Shown: piece by piece, positions 1-9,300 of the stretch
Layout of the letters: the number at the start of each line of letters is the position of its first letter
Numbering within the stretch: position 1 is the stretch's first letter
Assembly: GCA_028819005.1 (NCBI GenBank)
Contig: JAPPMP010000002.1
Location: 18,570 to 54,932, forward strand
Origin: Acidimicrobiaceae bacterium
GTDB taxonomy: Bacteria > Actinomycetota > Acidimicrobiia > Acidimicrobiales > Aldehydirespiratoraceae
Direction of reading: 5' to 3'
DNA length: 36,363 nucleotides
Position numbers and translations under genes: made by a program
The notes under the pieces: generated by a model
Seen by the model: the letters and a program-made list of their open reading frames with translations, nothing else
What the model was told of the DNA's origin: nothing
Databases searched by the model: none

Positions 1-30
1 CCGAAACAACCACCGAAGCACCTGCCGCGG

Positions 31-1386
31 TTACTCGTAACGGAGGGCTTCAGTAGGCGACAGGCGAGAAGCGCGAACGGCCGGATAGATTCCGGCCAAT
101 GCGCCAATGGCGAACGCTGCGCCGAGACCGCCCCAGACCGCTATGTCGGGGATGATCACCCGCCATCCCTGAGTCGTCGAATAGCCCGCGGTAACCGCGA
201 CGCCGAGCAGCACCCCGACCGCACCTCCCGCCGCAGACAAAAGTAGCGACTCGGCCAGAAATTGGCTGAGGATATGAGCTCGAGTAGCCCCGATCGCTCG
301 TCGCAAACCGATCTCGCCGCGCCGTTCGAGCACACCGATCACCATCACATTGGCTATACCGATCCCGCCGACGAAGAGTGCCACCGCGCCCAAGCCCAAG
401 AACAGATTGGCGAACTGGTTCTCCGCTGCCTCTTGTGCCTCCAACAAGTCCGAGGGGCGGCTCACCTCGACCTCTTCAGGGTTCGCCGGGTCGGCCGTGG
501 CGGGCATCACATCGCGGGTAATGTCAATCCAACCTTCGTCGACACGCAGATAGACCGTCGTCGCGGTGCCGTCAGCATCGAAATAGTCGATCGAAGCCTG
601 ATGCCCGATAATTGCCGCCCGGTCCAGATCGGGGGCCAGCGCAAAAGGCTCCAAGATGCCGACCACCTCCACCCAACGCTCGCCGATGAGCACCCGCGGC
701 CTGTGGGTGAGGTCCCTGATCCCCAGTCGCTGCGCAGTCACCGACCCCAGAACCACGGCGGGATACTCGAGGGCCGCCTCAGTCAAAAAAGTGCCATGGG
801 CGACTTCACCGTTCAGGGTTTCGAGCAGAGCCATGTCGCTCGCCACCACCGAGATGCCGCCAGTCTGACCCGACGGGATGAAGTCGCTGCGGTACACGCC
901 GGCGTCGACTGACGAAACAAACGAAATCTCCTCCACACTCCCCACCCGTCCGATCATCGCCACAGCCTCATCGGGAAGAGTGGCGTCGCCGGCGCCGAAA
1001 CCGGCTGATGGAGTCACCTGCAACAGGTTGGTGCCCAGAGCATTGATCTTGTCGAGCAAATCGGACTTGGACGACTCCGAGAGTCCGAGCACGCCCACGA
1101 GCGATGCGATACCGATGGCGATACCCAGCGCTGACAGGGCCGCGCGCAGCTTCCGCGATTGAAGCCCGGCGAACCCGACACGCAGCACATCAAGTGGCCG
1201 CAGCCGGCTCGGTCGGATCTCCGAGGCCGCTGAGGTCACCTGGCCGGCAGGATGAGCCGGGTGAGCCGAGTCCACCATCGGGTGAGCCGAGTCCACCGAG
1301 TGAGCCGAGTCCGCCGAATGAGCCGAATCCGCCGAATGAGCCGAATCCGCCGAGTCCCCCATCGGGTGAGCCGAGTCCGCGTTCAC
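31..1386 (-). CDS. MacB/FtsX-type ABC transporter permease
   Basis: Membrane permease of a MacB-like ABC exporter, 451 codons from a GTG start. The start overlaps the ATPase stop (GTGA), so translation is coupled. After an unusual N-terminus of about 48 residues made of DSAH/SADSAH repeats comes a membrane helix at about residues 80-105. A periplasmic-type (here extracellular) domain with beta-rich sequence follows, then three membrane helices at about 330-445, which is the FtsX-like fold. The C-terminal motif PTEALRYE is typical of the MacB/LolC family. Expected partners are the ATPase at 1383 and the HlyD-like adaptor at 2084. The substrate is unknown; macrolide, peptide or lipid export are all possible. 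The repeat-rich N-terminus is encoded by an 18-bp tandem repeat and is not a normal family feature. Confidence 0.9.
   Translation of the reverse strand: MNADSAHPMGDSADSAHSADSAHSADSAHSVDSAHPMVDSAHPAHPAGQVTSAASEIRPSRLRPLDVLRVGFAGLQSRKLRAALSALGIAIGIASLVGVLGLSESSKSDLLDKINALGTNLLQVTPSAGFGAGDATLPDEAVAMIGRVGSVEEISFVSSVDAGVYRSDFIPSGQTGGISVVASDMALLETLNGEVAHGTFLTEAALEYPAVVLGSVTAQRLGIRDLTHRPRVLIGERWVEVVGILEPFALAPDLDRAAIIGHQASIDYFDADGTATTVYLRVDEGWIDITRDVMPATADPANPEEVEVSRPSDLLEAQEAAENQFANLFLGLGAVALFVGGIGIANVMVIGVLERRGEIGLRRAIGATRAHILSQFLAESLLLSAAGGAVGVLLGVAVTAGYSTTQGWRVIIPDIAVWGGLGAAFAIGALAGIYPAVRASRLSPTEALRYE
1283..1354. repeat. 18-bp tandem repeat, four copies, in the permease N-terminus
   Basis: Four consecutive 18-bp units (1283, 1301, 1319, 1337) of the form TGAGCCGAGTCCGCCGAA with one or two substitutions. 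More degenerate copies lie on both sides, from about 1252 to 1380. On the minus strand each unit encodes six residues of the SADSAH series. The repeat begins just after the overlapping ATPase stop/permease start. Confidence 0.9.
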
Positions 1387-2087
1387 GAGCCCCGCCTCTC
1401 GTCGGACTGCACCTGCCCGTCGAGCAGACGCACGACCCGGGGCAGTTGGGCCGCAATCTCATCGTTGTGGGTGATCATGACTATCGTGCTGCCCTCGGCA
1501 TGCAGCCGCTCGAACAGCTCAATGATCGAGGCGCTGGCCTTGGAATCAAGATTGCCGGTCGGCTCATCGGCCAGTATCAACGACGGGCCATGCACCAAAG
1601 CCCTCGCGATAGCGACCCTCTGGCGCTCACCGCCGGACATTTTCGATGGAATGTGGGATTTGCGGTTCCCCAGACCCACCCGGTCCAATGCCGCCGCTGC
1701 TCGTTCTCGCCTCTCCCGAGCCGGCACACCCGAATAAAGCAGCCCGCCAGCGACATTCTCCAAGGCCGATGTGCCCGACAACAGAAAGAAACGCTGGAAC
1801 ACGAAGCCCAGCTTGCGTCCCCGAATCGCAGACAAATGCCGTTCCGAGAGCTCCGAGGTGTCCAGCCCGTCGACTAGGACTTTGCCGCTGCTCGGCCGGT
1901 CGAGCGTGCCCATCATGTGGAGCATGGTCGACTTCCCGCATCCCGACGGACCGACAACACCCAACATTTCGCCGGGCTCGACAGCGAGGCTGACCCCGTC
2001 GAGCGCGAGTACAGGCGGGGTGCCTGGATAGGACTTGGTGGCCGACCGGAGTTCCAACGCCGAGACGGCAAACTCAACGGCGGTCAC
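1383..2087 (-). CDS. ABC transporter ATPase, MacB/LolD family
   Basis: Cytoplasmic ATPase (234 aa) that powers the adjacent permease. Walker A is GPSGCGKST at residues 46-54. The signature LSGGERQRVAIARAL-like segment reads MSGGERQRVAIARAL, and Walker B with its extension is LILADEPTGNLD, characteristic of the LolD/MacB/FtsE group. An H-loop follows (MITHND). The GTG start overlaps the stop of the adaptor gene by 4 bp, and its own stop overlaps the permease start, so adaptor, ATPase and permease form a tightly coupled unit. The length is normal for the family. Confidence 0.95.
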   Translation of the reverse strand: MTAVEFAVSALELRSATKSYPGTPPVLALDGVSLAVEPGEMLGVVGPSGCGKSTMLHMMGTLDRPSSGKVLVDGLDTSELSERHLSAIRGRKLGFVFQRFFLLSGTSALENVAGGLLYSGVPARERRERAAAALDRVGLGNRKSHIPSKMSGGERQRVAIARALVHGPSLILADEPTGNLDSKASASIIELFERLHAEGSTIVMITHNDEIAAQLPRVVRLLDGQVQSDERRGS

Positions 2088-4345
2088 GGAATCACGACAT
2101 CCAGATTCGGGGCCAATCCGCTGCCGGCGACCTCCACGAACCCGTCGGCGAACAGACCAGTGCTGACCCCGACCAAGCGGACGCTCCCGTCGGGCAGCAC
2201 AATCTCGACTGCGTAGCCCCCCTCCTGAAGAGCAAGCAAGGCGCTCACTGGAACGCTCAGCACACCCTGGGCGACCTCAGTCGCGAATCGAATTTGAACG
2301 GTGGCTCCCGTCCAATTCGGGTCCACCGACTCCAATGGGGCAACCACCACGTCCAGATATGACGATTCGTCGCTCTGGCCAGTCTCGGGAACGATCACCG
2401 GAACAGCGCCCAACTCAACGACTTCTCCGTCCACCTCAGTGTTGTCGGGAAGCTCGATCACCACGGAACTGCCGAGCGCCAACAGATCCTGATCAACAAG
2501 ATCAAGCCGGGCGGTGACGCGCTGCGCTGTGACCGTCTTTTCTGCAACCCCGTCGGGCCCGACCGTGCTCGACACCAGTTCAACCGCAGTCAACTCGTAG
2601 AGGGCCGCGCCCTCCTTCACCGAATCGCCTCGCGAGACTGCCAACGCGCTCACCGGGGCCGGTCCGGCGATGAATACCACCTGTCCCAGCGGGACCTCGC
2701 CGGTGACCGTCACGCCCACATCTGCCTGCCAGGCGGCGACCGCATCGGCGGTGGCCGCGTCGAAAACCTCATCGACGGTGACGTCGGCTGGATCCCCGTA
2801 GCCGAGGGCGATCAAGTTGGTCTCCAGCCACGTGATATCCGGTCCGGGCGCGATGTCGATCGACATGGAACGCCATGCCGCTCCGCCGCCGTAGAACAAG
2901 AACGCAGTGTCGGCGCCGGCAAGCAGATCGTCGTAGTCGTCCTTGGCGGAGCGTAGGGCGAGTTCCGCCGACAACAGGTTCGAACGGGCACGCAGCAACT
3001 CGACGTTGTCCGGGTCCGCGAGCAGATCGCGGAGGCGGGTTTCAGCGGACTGCAGGTTGGAGCGAGCCTGCTCAACCTCCAAGGCGTCCGGGCCGTCTTG
3101 CAGATCCTGCAACCGTTCCTGCGCCGATTGCAGGCTGTTCAGTGCACTGTCGATATCTGCAGACGACGGACCGGCCAACAACTCAGCCAACGAGTCTCTG
3201 GCAGCGTCCAAGCTGGCGAGCGCGCTTTCGATGTCCGCAGACGACGGACCGGCCAACAACTCAGCCAACGAGTCTCTGGCAGCGTCCAAGCTGGCCAGTG
3301 CCGACTCGTGGGCTGCAACATCGGAGGTGTAGGTCAGGCTCGCATCGACGAGACGCTCCGACAGATCCGCCCAGTCTTCTTCGGTCGATGGTGAGCCATA
3401 CTGTTCGGCTTCGGCCCGAGCATCGGCGATATCGTCGATCAGGGCCGCTGTTTGCCCCTCGTTCAGAGGCAAACGGCTCAGCACTGTGCCATCACACACC
3501 GACATGATCGCCCTGTCGGTCCAGTCACAGTATTCGCGCCAGGTGATCTCCAGAGAAACAAAGGACAGGTCCCGCGCCGCTCGCGTCGAGCCGACGCGCT
3601 GATCTGCCAACTGGATCGCCGCAGTGGCCTCGGCTCTGATGGTCGGATCCAAATCGGCAAGCAGGTCGTCGTAAGTCTCCTGGGCACGGGCAACCGCAGC
3701 TCGCGCCGCACCCAACTCAGCTTCTGAAGGCGGAGCAAGCAGGTCATCGTAAGCCTCTTGAGCACGGGCAACCGCAGCTCGCGCCGCACCCAACTCTGCT
3801 TCGGTGGGTGCGGCGGTCAAATTGTCGAGCAGCAGACGGGCCTGGGCGACCGACGCTTCCGCTGCGGCCAGATCGGCGGGCCCCGCCCCAGTCTCGAGAT
3901 CGTCGAGCGCGATCTCGGCGCCGGCTACCGACGCTTCGGCGGATGCAATCCTCTGTTCGGCCTGTGTCACTTGCGAGTCGGTGACCATCGAGTCGATGGC
4001 GAACAACCGGGCGCCGCGCTCGAGCCGCGTCCCCTCCTCGGGAACCTCCACCACGACACCACTGCTGGGCGCGACCACGATTCGGGCGTCGTCGTAAGCC
4101 AGGGTGCCCGCGATGGTGGTCGTCTCAGAAAGATCGCGCACCTCGATGGCGTCAGTTCTCAGCGCCAATGCAGCGGGATCGTCTGGGTTCTCAGTCTGCT
4201 CGCCAACCAACCAGAACATTGCGCCCCCAGCGGCTAGCAGCACGATCAAGACCAGGATCAAACCCAACCAACGGCGCTTTGGGCGTTTTCCCGGCGGAGT
4301 TGGCGGAACAGTTGGTGGAACTGCTGTTTCGTTCATTTCTGACAT
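2084..4345 (-). CDS. HlyD/MacA-type membrane-fusion (adaptor) protein
   Basis: Periplasmic-adaptor-like subunit (753 aa) of the exporter, anchored by one N-terminal helix at about residues 27-48. A half lipoyl/barrel segment (about 65-115) is followed by a very long Ala/Glu/Leu-rich coiled coil (about 120-460). Next come a peptidoglycan-binding-like domain (about 475-540, with the pattern WLETNLIALGYG) and a C-terminal beta-barrel region. MacA proteins are usually under 450 aa, so this one is enlarged, mostly in the coiled coil. Two pairs of 26-residue repeats lie there (ARAAVARAQE..YDDLLA and ALASLDAARDSLAELLAG). The ATG start overlaps the lipoprotein stop by one base (TAATG). A PG-binding domain fits an adaptor crossing a thick monoderm wall. 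Confidence 0.9.
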   Translation of the reverse strand: MSEMNETAVPPTVPPTPPGKRPKRRWLGLILVLIVLLAAGGAMFWLVGEQTENPDDPAALALRTDAIEVRDLSETTTIAGTLAYDDARIVVAPSSGVVVEVPEEGTRLERGARLFAIDSMVTDSQVTQAEQRIASAEASVAGAEIALDDLETGAGPADLAAAEASVAQARLLLDNLTAAPTEAELGAARAAVARAQEAYDDLLAPPSEAELGAARAAVARAQETYDDLLADLDPTIRAEATAAIQLADQRVGSTRAARDLSFVSLEITWREYCDWTDRAIMSVCDGTVLSRLPLNEGQTAALIDDIADARAEAEQYGSPSTEEDWADLSERLVDASLTYTSDVAAHESALASLDAARDSLAELLAGPSSADIESALASLDAARDSLAELLAGPSSADIDSALNSLQSAQERLQDLQDGPDALEVEQARSNLQSAETRLRDLLADPDNVELLRARSNLLSAELALRSAKDDYDDLLAGADTAFLFYGGGAAWRSMSIDIAPGPDITWLETNLIALGYGDPADVTVDEVFDAATADAVAAWQADVGVTVTGEVPLGQVVFIAGPAPVSALAVSRGDSVKEGAALYELTAVELVSSTVGPDGVAEKTVTAQRVTARLDLVDQDLLALGSSVVIELPDNTEVDGEVVELGAVPVIVPETGQSDESSYLDVVVAPLESVDPNWTGATVQIRFATEVAQGVLSVPVSALLALQEGGYAVEIVLPDGSVRLVGVSTGLFADGFVEVAGSGLAPNLDVVIP
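3159..3295. repeat. 78-bp-period duplication in adaptor coiled coil (59-bp identical arms)
   Basis: Positions 3159-3217 and 3237-3295 are identical over 59 bp and offset by exactly 78 bp, which is 26 codons. The repeat keeps the reading frame and duplicates a coiled-coil segment of the adaptor. Confidence 0.93.
3684..3796. repeat. Second 78-bp-period duplication in adaptor coiled coil
   Basis: Positions 3684-3718 and 3762-3796 are identical over 35 bp and also offset by 78 bp. The same 26-residue step as the repeat at 3159 is used in a different part of the coiled coil. Confidence 0.9.
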
Positions 4346-5208
4346 TACGGATTTCCTCCCGCTCGCGCGCCACCGGCACCGCCTAGACCGCCGAGCTCCT
4401 CTCGGCAGGCTTCGACGGCCGCTTGCACATCCGGGTCGGTCGGATCGAACGCTGGGCCGAACAGCTGAGTGCCGGGATTGTCACCCGTACCGGTGACGAG
4501 CCTGGCCAGCACGGGATCGTCCACCTGAATTCCCTCTGCCCGCAGGCACTGCGCAAACCCGAGCAGAGTGTCCTGCTCCTCGGTGACGTTGAATCCGCCG
4601 CCGCCGCCTCCTCCGAAAGCGAGACCCTCGAAGTGGTGGCGGCAGACGTCGAGTCCCTGCTGGAAGTCCTCTGAAGAGGGGTCTATACCCGATTCGGCGA
4701 ACATCCGCCGCCACTGCACGGCGCCAGTGGCGTCCACGGTCGGATCAACGAAGTCCGACAGCCCGTTCTCTCTCATGCACTGGGCGAATTTCAACAACGC
4801 TTGCTCGGGGTCTGTCTCCGCTGCGTCGGCTTCTGCCTCGGTCTCGATTTCTGCGTCGGCTTCTGCAAGTTCAGGGTCAACCTCCTGTGCGGCGGCCTCG
4901 TCAGCCGCGTCCCCTTGAGAAAAATCTTCCCCGACCGTGGGGATTCCGGGTTCGCTGCTCTGGTAGACGGTCGCTCGGATGGCGGTCCCCTCCCTGGAAT
5001 CCGAGGAATCCGAGGAATCCGAGGAATCCGAGGAATCCGAGTTTGCTGCTTCAGGGGTCGGCGCGGTGTCCATGAGCGTGTCTGTTTCGAGAGGCTCCAC
5101 TCCAACCAATGTGGCCACTCCCCTGCTTGAGCCATCTTGATCGCCCCCGCAGGACGCGGCCATCAGCACTGTGGTAAGCGCTGCCACTGCCATGAATTTG
5201 AGTCTCAA
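4345..5208 (-). CDS. Exported lipoprotein with duplicated FAQC...C module
   Basis: Secreted lipoprotein of 287 aa, first gene of the exporter operon. The TTG start at 5208 is preferred. It follows GGAGAGAGG closely and gives a proper signal peptide (MRLKF, hydrophobic core, then LMAASC with the lipidated Cys near residue 20). A Ser/Asp repeat (DSS units) and an acidic Ala/Glu linker follow. Two related modules come next, beginning FAQCMRENG and FAQCLRAEG, each ending with a second cysteine about 40-60 residues later (VCRHH and ACREE), probably as disulfides. A Gly tract separates the modules. Function is unknown; the position suggests an accessory extracellular component of the transporter. 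Confidence 0.85.
   Translation of the reverse strand: MRLKFMAVAALTTVLMAASCGGDQDGSSRGVATLVGVEPLETDTLMDTAPTPEAANSDSSDSSDSSDSSDSREGTAIRATVYQSSEPGIPTVGEDFSQGDAADEAAAQEVDPELAEADAEIETEAEADAAETDPEQALLKFAQCMRENGLSDFVDPTVDATGAVQWRRMFAESGIDPSSEDFQQGLDVCRHHFEGLAFGGGGGGGFNVTEEQDTLLGFAQCLRAEGIQVDDPVLARLVTGTGDNPGTQLFGPAFDPTDPDVQAAVEACREELGGLGGAGGARAGGNP
4996..5040. repeat. 9-bp tandem repeat, five copies
   Basis: Five perfect copies of GGAATCCGA. On the minus strand they encode the DSS run of the lipoprotein linker. The unit is a multiple of three, so copy-number change would preserve the frame. Confidence 0.95.
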
Positions 5209-5248
5209 GCCTCTCTCCGTTCTACGTCACACTCTGTCAAACGCTGTC

Positions 5249-5273
5249 GAGCGCGATCATCAGCCTCGCGCTC
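5249..5273 (-). terminator. Hairpin between tRNA-Val and the lipoprotein operon
   Basis: A perfect 8-bp inverted repeat, GAGCGCGA and TCGCGCTC, with a 9-nt loop lies 34 nt downstream of the tRNA-Val 3' end. No T-run follows, so it could be a weak terminator, a processing signal, or a leader hairpin of the lipoprotein operon. Confidence 0.4.
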
Positions 5274-5306
5274 CAAAGTAAGCACCCGGTAAGTCACTCG
5301 ACCATG

Positions 5307-5380
5307 TGGGCGCGGAGGGACTTGAACCCCCGACTTCTTCCTTGTAAGGGAAGCGCTCTAGCCGACTGAGCTACGCGCCC
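5307..5380 (-). tRNA. tRNA-Val (UAC)
   Basis: A 74-nt cloverleaf on the minus strand. The acceptor pairs GGGCGCG with CGCGCCC, with discriminator A. The D arm begins TAGCTCAG. The anticodon stem CTTCC/GGAAG encloses the loop CTTACAA (anticodon TAC), and the T arm contains GGTTCAAGTCC. CCA is not encoded. It lies alone between two operons. Confidence 0.95.
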
Positions 5381-5396
5381 GCAGCCATATAGGCCA

Positions 5397-5425
5397 AATA
5401 TAGGCTAGGGGGAGGCTCACCCGAA
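5397..5425 (-). promoter_or_regulatory. Candidate promoter of tRNA-Val
   Basis: On the minus strand, a TATATT -10 hexamer (5397-5402) lies about 16 nt before the tRNA. It is 17 nt from a poor -35 match, TTCGGG (5420-5425). The -10 is convincing, the -35 is not. Confidence 0.35.
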
Positions 5426-5479
5426 CAGTTGCCTCACCGGAGCACGTGCCTTCCCAGAGTACCCGTGTCTAGAGAGGTC

Positions 5480-6271
5480 CTAGAGAATCTGGCTGAGGAA
5501 CAGCTTGGTGCGTTCCTCGGTCGGGTTCGTGAAGAAGTGCTCCGGTGGACCCACCTCGACGATTTCGCCGTCCGCCATGAACACCACACGATCAGCGACC
5601 TCCCGTGCGAAACCCATCTCGTGAGTTACGCAGATCATGGTCATTCCCTCGGTCGCGAGGTCTTTCATGGTGTCAAGCACCTCTTTGATCATCTCGGGAT
5701 CAAGCGCGGAGGTGGGCTCGTCGAAGAGCATCACCTTCGGCTTCATCGCCAGAGATCGAGCGATGGCGACCCGCTGCTGCTGACCACCGGACAGCTGGCC
5801 GGGGTACTTCCTCGCCTGATCGGGGATCTTCACGCGCTCAAGCAGCTCCATGGCCGTCGCCTCGGCTTCAGCCTTGGGAATATTGCGGACGTTGCGAGGC
5901 GCCAGAGTGATGTTGTCCATCACCGACAGGTGCGGAAACAGGTTGAAGCTCTGGAACACCATGCCCGTCTCACGGCGGATCCCCTGGATCGCGCGAATGT
6001 CGTCGGAAAGCTCGACTCCATCCACGACAATCGAGCCGCGGTCGTGCCGCTCGAGACGGTTGATGCAGCGGATCAGCGTGGATTTACCAGAACCTGAAGG
6101 CCCGATCACCACGACCACCTCCTGCTCCCCGACCGACATGTTGATGTTGCTCAGAGCTTGAAAGTCGCCGAAGAACTTGTCTACCCCCCGCAAGCTGATG
6201 ATCGTGTCTCCCTGCCCGAGGACCTCGGTTGCGTCTGCGTTGACGGTGGCGTTGGCATCTGTGTCGCTCAT
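5480..6271 (-). CDS. aapP: General amino-acid ABC importer, ATPase subunit (AapP/GlnQ family)
   Basis: ATP-binding subunit (263 aa) of a polar amino-acid importer. Walker A is GPSGSGKST at residues 57-65, the signature is [14 protein letters not shown], and Walker B reads [14 protein letters not shown], the standard pattern of the PAAT family. An H-loop (CVTHEMGFA) follows. The start overlaps the end of the upstream permease gene by 4 bp. It is the last gene of the binding protein-permease-permease-ATPase cluster. It acts on the cytoplasmic membrane face with the two permeases. The substrate range (broad L-amino acids in the Aap/Bzt group) is inferred from family architecture. Confidence 0.93.
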   Translation of the reverse strand: MSDTDANATVNADATEVLGQGDTIISLRGVDKFFGDFQALSNINMSVGEQEVVVVIGPSGSGKSTLIRCINRLERHDRGSIVVDGVELSDDIRAIQGIRRETGMVFQSFNLFPHLSVMDNITLAPRNVRNIPKAEAEATAMELLERVKIPDQARKYPGQLSGGQQQRVAIARSLAMKPKVMLFDEPTSALDPEMIKEVLDTMKDLATEGMTMICVTHEMGFAREVADRVVFMADGEIVEVGPPEHFFTNPTEERTKLFLSQIL

Positions 6272-7773
6272 CTCACTCCGACTCCTAGTCTCTCTTCGAC
6301 TCTACGACTCTCTTTGGACATGGTGTAGGCAAAAGCCCAATACCCGAGGGCGACAAAGGGATAGGTGACGGTCACCAGTCCCTGCCCCAAGAACTCTGTC
6401 TGTGCGTTGGCCACCGCGGAAGTCTGCAGAAACTCCAGCAAACCAATGATGGTCAACAGCGAAGTGTCCTTGAACAGCGATATGAACTGGCCGACCATGG
6501 CGGGAATGACCGCGCGCAGCGCCTGGGGCAGAACGATCAAACGCTGGATCTTGCCGGCGGACATCCCACTGGCCTGCGCGGCTTCAATCTGCCCGCGGGG
6601 CACCGCCTGAAGACCTCCGCGGACAATCTCGGCGATGTACGCCGCCGAGAACGCGGTGATGACGATCATCGCCCGAGTCAACGGGCCGGGGATGTCGAGG
6701 TCGATCGGGAACAGCAGGGGAAGCATCAACCACGAGAACATCAGCAATGAAATCAAAGGCACGCCGCGCACGAACTCGATGAAGATCACCGATGCGCCCT
6801 TGATCACCGGCAGGTCCGACTGGCGTCCGAGGGCCAGCAAGATGCCCACGGGAAGTCCGGCGCTGATGCCGATAACGGTCACGAACAAGGTGAGGTGCAA
6901 CCCTCCCCAGTCCTCCCAGCCATAACCGCCCAAGTCGATGGTCCGCAATCCGAACCAGACGCCGACGCCGACGACGACTGCCGCAACCCGCGAGGCCAGT
7001 GCCCCTCCGACTCGCCGCTTGAACGGATACGGCGGGCGCCAACGCCTCGACCGCCCACGCATCTCCGGAGAACCAACGCCCCGTTCATCTGCGTAACGCC
7101 GGGCTTCCGACAATGTCCAGACGCCGGCCAACCCGCCCACGGTCAACGCGACCAAGCCTCCCGATCCCGCGAGCACCAGCAGCGAGAGCAACCCCAGCAG
7201 CCCCGCGAAGAACAGTCCTCTGGTGCGGACCGCGGCACTGAACCTGCGGCCCAGTTCGCGACTGACGAAGAACACCACGAAAGTCCCAGCGAGAGCGACG
7301 AACGGCGGCACGGTTCTCGCGAAGGAGACAAAGAAGATCAACACCGCGATGATCGCCCAGAACCGGCGCAGCAGATCAGGCCAAGAATGGGACTCCGTGG
7401 GCAGACCTTTCTCTTCAGCGTCTGCCTGAGCAGACCGCCACAGGACTCCGGAGCCGATTCCGAACGCCCCCATCAACAGATACCCCGACACCCAAGTCCG
7501 CCAGAGCTCGTCGCGCGGGAACTGCCCGATCATGAACAGGGCGAGGTTGCGCCGAATGATCAGAAAATCCGAAGAGAACAACCAGCCCAAAGTTTGAAGG
7601 ACCGCGAAAGCTATGCCGCAAACCACAACAACCGTGACGAGCGAGTTGTACCAATTGTTGAACAGGTTCTTCCTGGCCCACTCACCCGCGGACAAGCGAT
7701 GGGTCGGGGGCAGGTCGCTGGTGTCCTGTGCCTCGTCGTGGACAACCGAGTTGGAATCAGCCACCGACATCAT
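6268..7773 (-). CDS. aapM: Amino-acid ABC importer permease (AapM-like)
   Basis: Integral membrane subunit (501 aa) of the importer. The C-terminal half is a PAAT permease domain with the EAA loop, which reads [20 protein letters not shown]. Upstream are about seven or eight further hydrophobic segments, making it longer than typical AapM (near 400 aa). This matches the Aap/Bzt subgroup, whose permeases carry extra N-terminal helices, but here the extension is larger. ATG at 7773 overlaps the stop of the other permease, so expression is coupled. ATG at 7770 is an equally possible start. Confidence 0.88.
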   Translation of the reverse strand: MMSVADSNSVVHDEAQDTSDLPPTHRLSAGEWARKNLFNNWYNSLVTVVVVCGIAFAVLQTLGWLFSSDFLIIRRNLALFMIGQFPRDELWRTWVSGYLLMGAFGIGSGVLWRSAQADAEEKGLPTESHSWPDLLRRFWAIIAVLIFFVSFARTVPPFVALAGTFVVFFVSRELGRRFSAAVRTRGLFFAGLLGLLSLLVLAGSGGLVALTVGGLAGVWTLSEARRYADERGVGSPEMRGRSRRWRPPYPFKRRVGGALASRVAAVVVGVGVWFGLRTIDLGGYGWEDWGGLHLTLFVTVIGISAGLPVGILLALGRQSDLPVIKGASVIFIEFVRGVPLISLLMFSWLMLPLLFPIDLDIPGPLTRAMIVITAFSAAYIAEIVRGGLQAVPRGQIEAAQASGMSAGKIQRLIVLPQALRAVIPAMVGQFISLFKDTSLLTIIGLLEFLQTSAVANAQTEFLGQGLVTVTYPFVALGYWAFAYTMSKESRRVEERLGVGVR

Positions 7774-9041
7774 GCCCCCTTCAACTGGAGACGCCGGTTG
7801 ACCAGGTTGCCTATCACCGACAGGATCAACGAGAAGATCAAGTAGATGACCATGAGAATCAACAAGAGCTGCGGCGCCGGCTGAGACTGCCCGAACAGGT
7901 TGCTGATGATCGAGGTTGTCTCAGCGAAACCGATCGCAACCGCCAATGAAGAGTTCTTCGTGTAGTTGAGGAACTGGTTGATCAACGGCGGAAAAGCGAT
8001 GCGGAACGCCTGAGGCAGTATCACGAACCGGTAGCGCTGCAAACCGCTGAGGGCCAGAGCATGGGAGGCCTCGACCTGCCCCTTGTGAACGGCCAAGATA
8101 CTGCCCCGAACAATCTCGGCGATATGCGAAGCGGTGTAGATGACAAGCGCCATCATCACCGCCACATAGGGCATCTGCATCCGGAAGCCGCCCGACCAGA
8201 CCCGATTCTCGACGGTGGTCTTGGAGAACTCGAAAGGTCCTCCCAGAGCAAAGAAGAACGCCACTCCGAGCACGACTACGGTCGCCAAGGACCACAGCGC
8301 CCTGCGATGCGGCGTCCCCTTGTTGTTGAACACCCAAGTCCGCCACACCCAAACCCCGACGGCCGCGACCAAGCTGGCCACAATCAGCAGTTGGTAGATC
8401 CCGAAGTTGTCCAAACCGATGATGGAAGGAAACGCGAATCGGCTATTGCTGAAGATCATCCAGCCGCCGAAGGGTCGCCACGCGGCTTCCGCTGTGGGAC
8501 TCGCCCCGATCGGGAAGTTGAGGAAGACAGCTCCCCACAAGAACACGATCACCAGCAGGGGCGGAATGTTCCTGAAGAACTCGACGTATGCGGTTGCCAG
8601 TTTCCGCACCAGCCAGTTGGCAGACAACCGGGCGATGCCGACGAGGGTCCCGAACAGAACCGAAAGAGGAATCCCCAACAGGATGATCAAGAACGTGTTC
8701 TTGACCCCTTGCTGCAACGCGTCGCGAATACCCGCATTCGAGCTGAGCGGGTTGTCGGCTATGGAGATCCCAGAGGGTTGGTCCAGAAAATCGAAGGTGA
8801 GCTCGAGGCCGATGGCGTCGGTGCGGTCCCTGAAGTTGCTCCATAGCCAAGCACCGACGGTGACGATGAGCCCGAGGGTGACAACCTGAGCTGCCAGTGA
8901 CAGCACATTCAGGTCGCGCCACGGTGGAGGTCGGTCAGAGGTGTCCCGCCGGGTGACCTTGTCGATGACATAGCGACCGACAAGAAAAACCGCTGTTACC
9001 AGCACTAGGGCGGTCACCAACAACAGCAGCCTGCCGAGCAT
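7770..9041 (-). CDS. aapQ: Amino-acid ABC importer permease (AapQ-like)
   Basis: Second membrane subunit of the importer. The ATG at 9041 is preferred (423 aa): it begins MLGRLLLLVTALVLV, a membrane helix, and follows purine-rich GAGAGGGGG/GAGAAG. The frame is open to a TTG at 9113, but that adds 24 polar residues without a ribosome binding site. PAAT permease features are present: an N-terminal GVKNTFLIILLG-type segment, and an EAA loop reading HALALSGLQRYRFVILPQ near the C-terminus. A long insert with two or three extra helices lies between, as in AapQ/BztB. It pairs with the AapM-like subunit downstream. Confidence 0.88.
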   Translation of the reverse strand: MLGRLLLLVTALVLVTAVFLVGRYVIDKVTRRDTSDRPPPWRDLNVLSLAAQVVTLGLIVTVGAWLWSNFRDRTDAIGLELTFDFLDQPSGISIADNPLSSNAGIRDALQQGVKNTFLIILLGIPLSVLFGTLVGIARLSANWLVRKLATAYVEFFRNIPPLLVIVFLWGAVFLNFPIGASPTAEAAWRPFGGWMIFSNSRFAFPSIIGLDNFGIYQLLIVASLVAAVGVWVWRTWVFNNKGTPHRRALWSLATVVVLGVAFFFALGGPFEFSKTTVENRVWSGGFRMQMPYVAVMMALVIYTASHIAEIVRGSILAVHKGQVEASHALALSGLQRYRFVILPQAFRIAFPPLINQFLNYTKNSSLAVAIGFAETTSIISNLFGQSQPAPQLLLILMVIYLIFSLILSVIGNLVNRRLQLKGA

Positions 9042-9151
9042 CTGTGCTTCTCGCCCCCTCTCTGCACATCGTGGTGTATCGGTGGATGTACCGGCTGTCG
9101 GCGTGACCGACAACCGAACAGTACCGCAGGTTGCTCACCCCGCGGAGCATT

Positions 9152-9164
9152 TCAGAAAATCTGT
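9152..9164. promoter_or_regulatory. Palindrome-like element TCAGAAAATCTGT
   Basis: A near-perfect inverted repeat (TCAGA/TCTGT). It matches 12 of 13 positions of the reverse complement of the palindrome at 33235-33247 in the regulator/malate synthase promoter region. It lies about 110 bp upstream of the AapQ-like start. Confidence 0.35.
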
Positions 9165-9300
9165 TTCAGAGGCCGAGCGGATTGATCCCGAACACGGTTG
9201 CCGAACAGCGAGGCCGTGGCCCGAGCGGCCCGTGAGCGCAGCGAACAAGAGCGGGGAACAACAGGTATCAGCGCAATGACCTTTCAATCCGCGCACGCTC

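Noticed and set aside
1252-1737. Plus-strand frame rich in Ser/Arg/Val repeats
   Set aside because: It is the antisense of the DSAH repeat and the ATPase gene.
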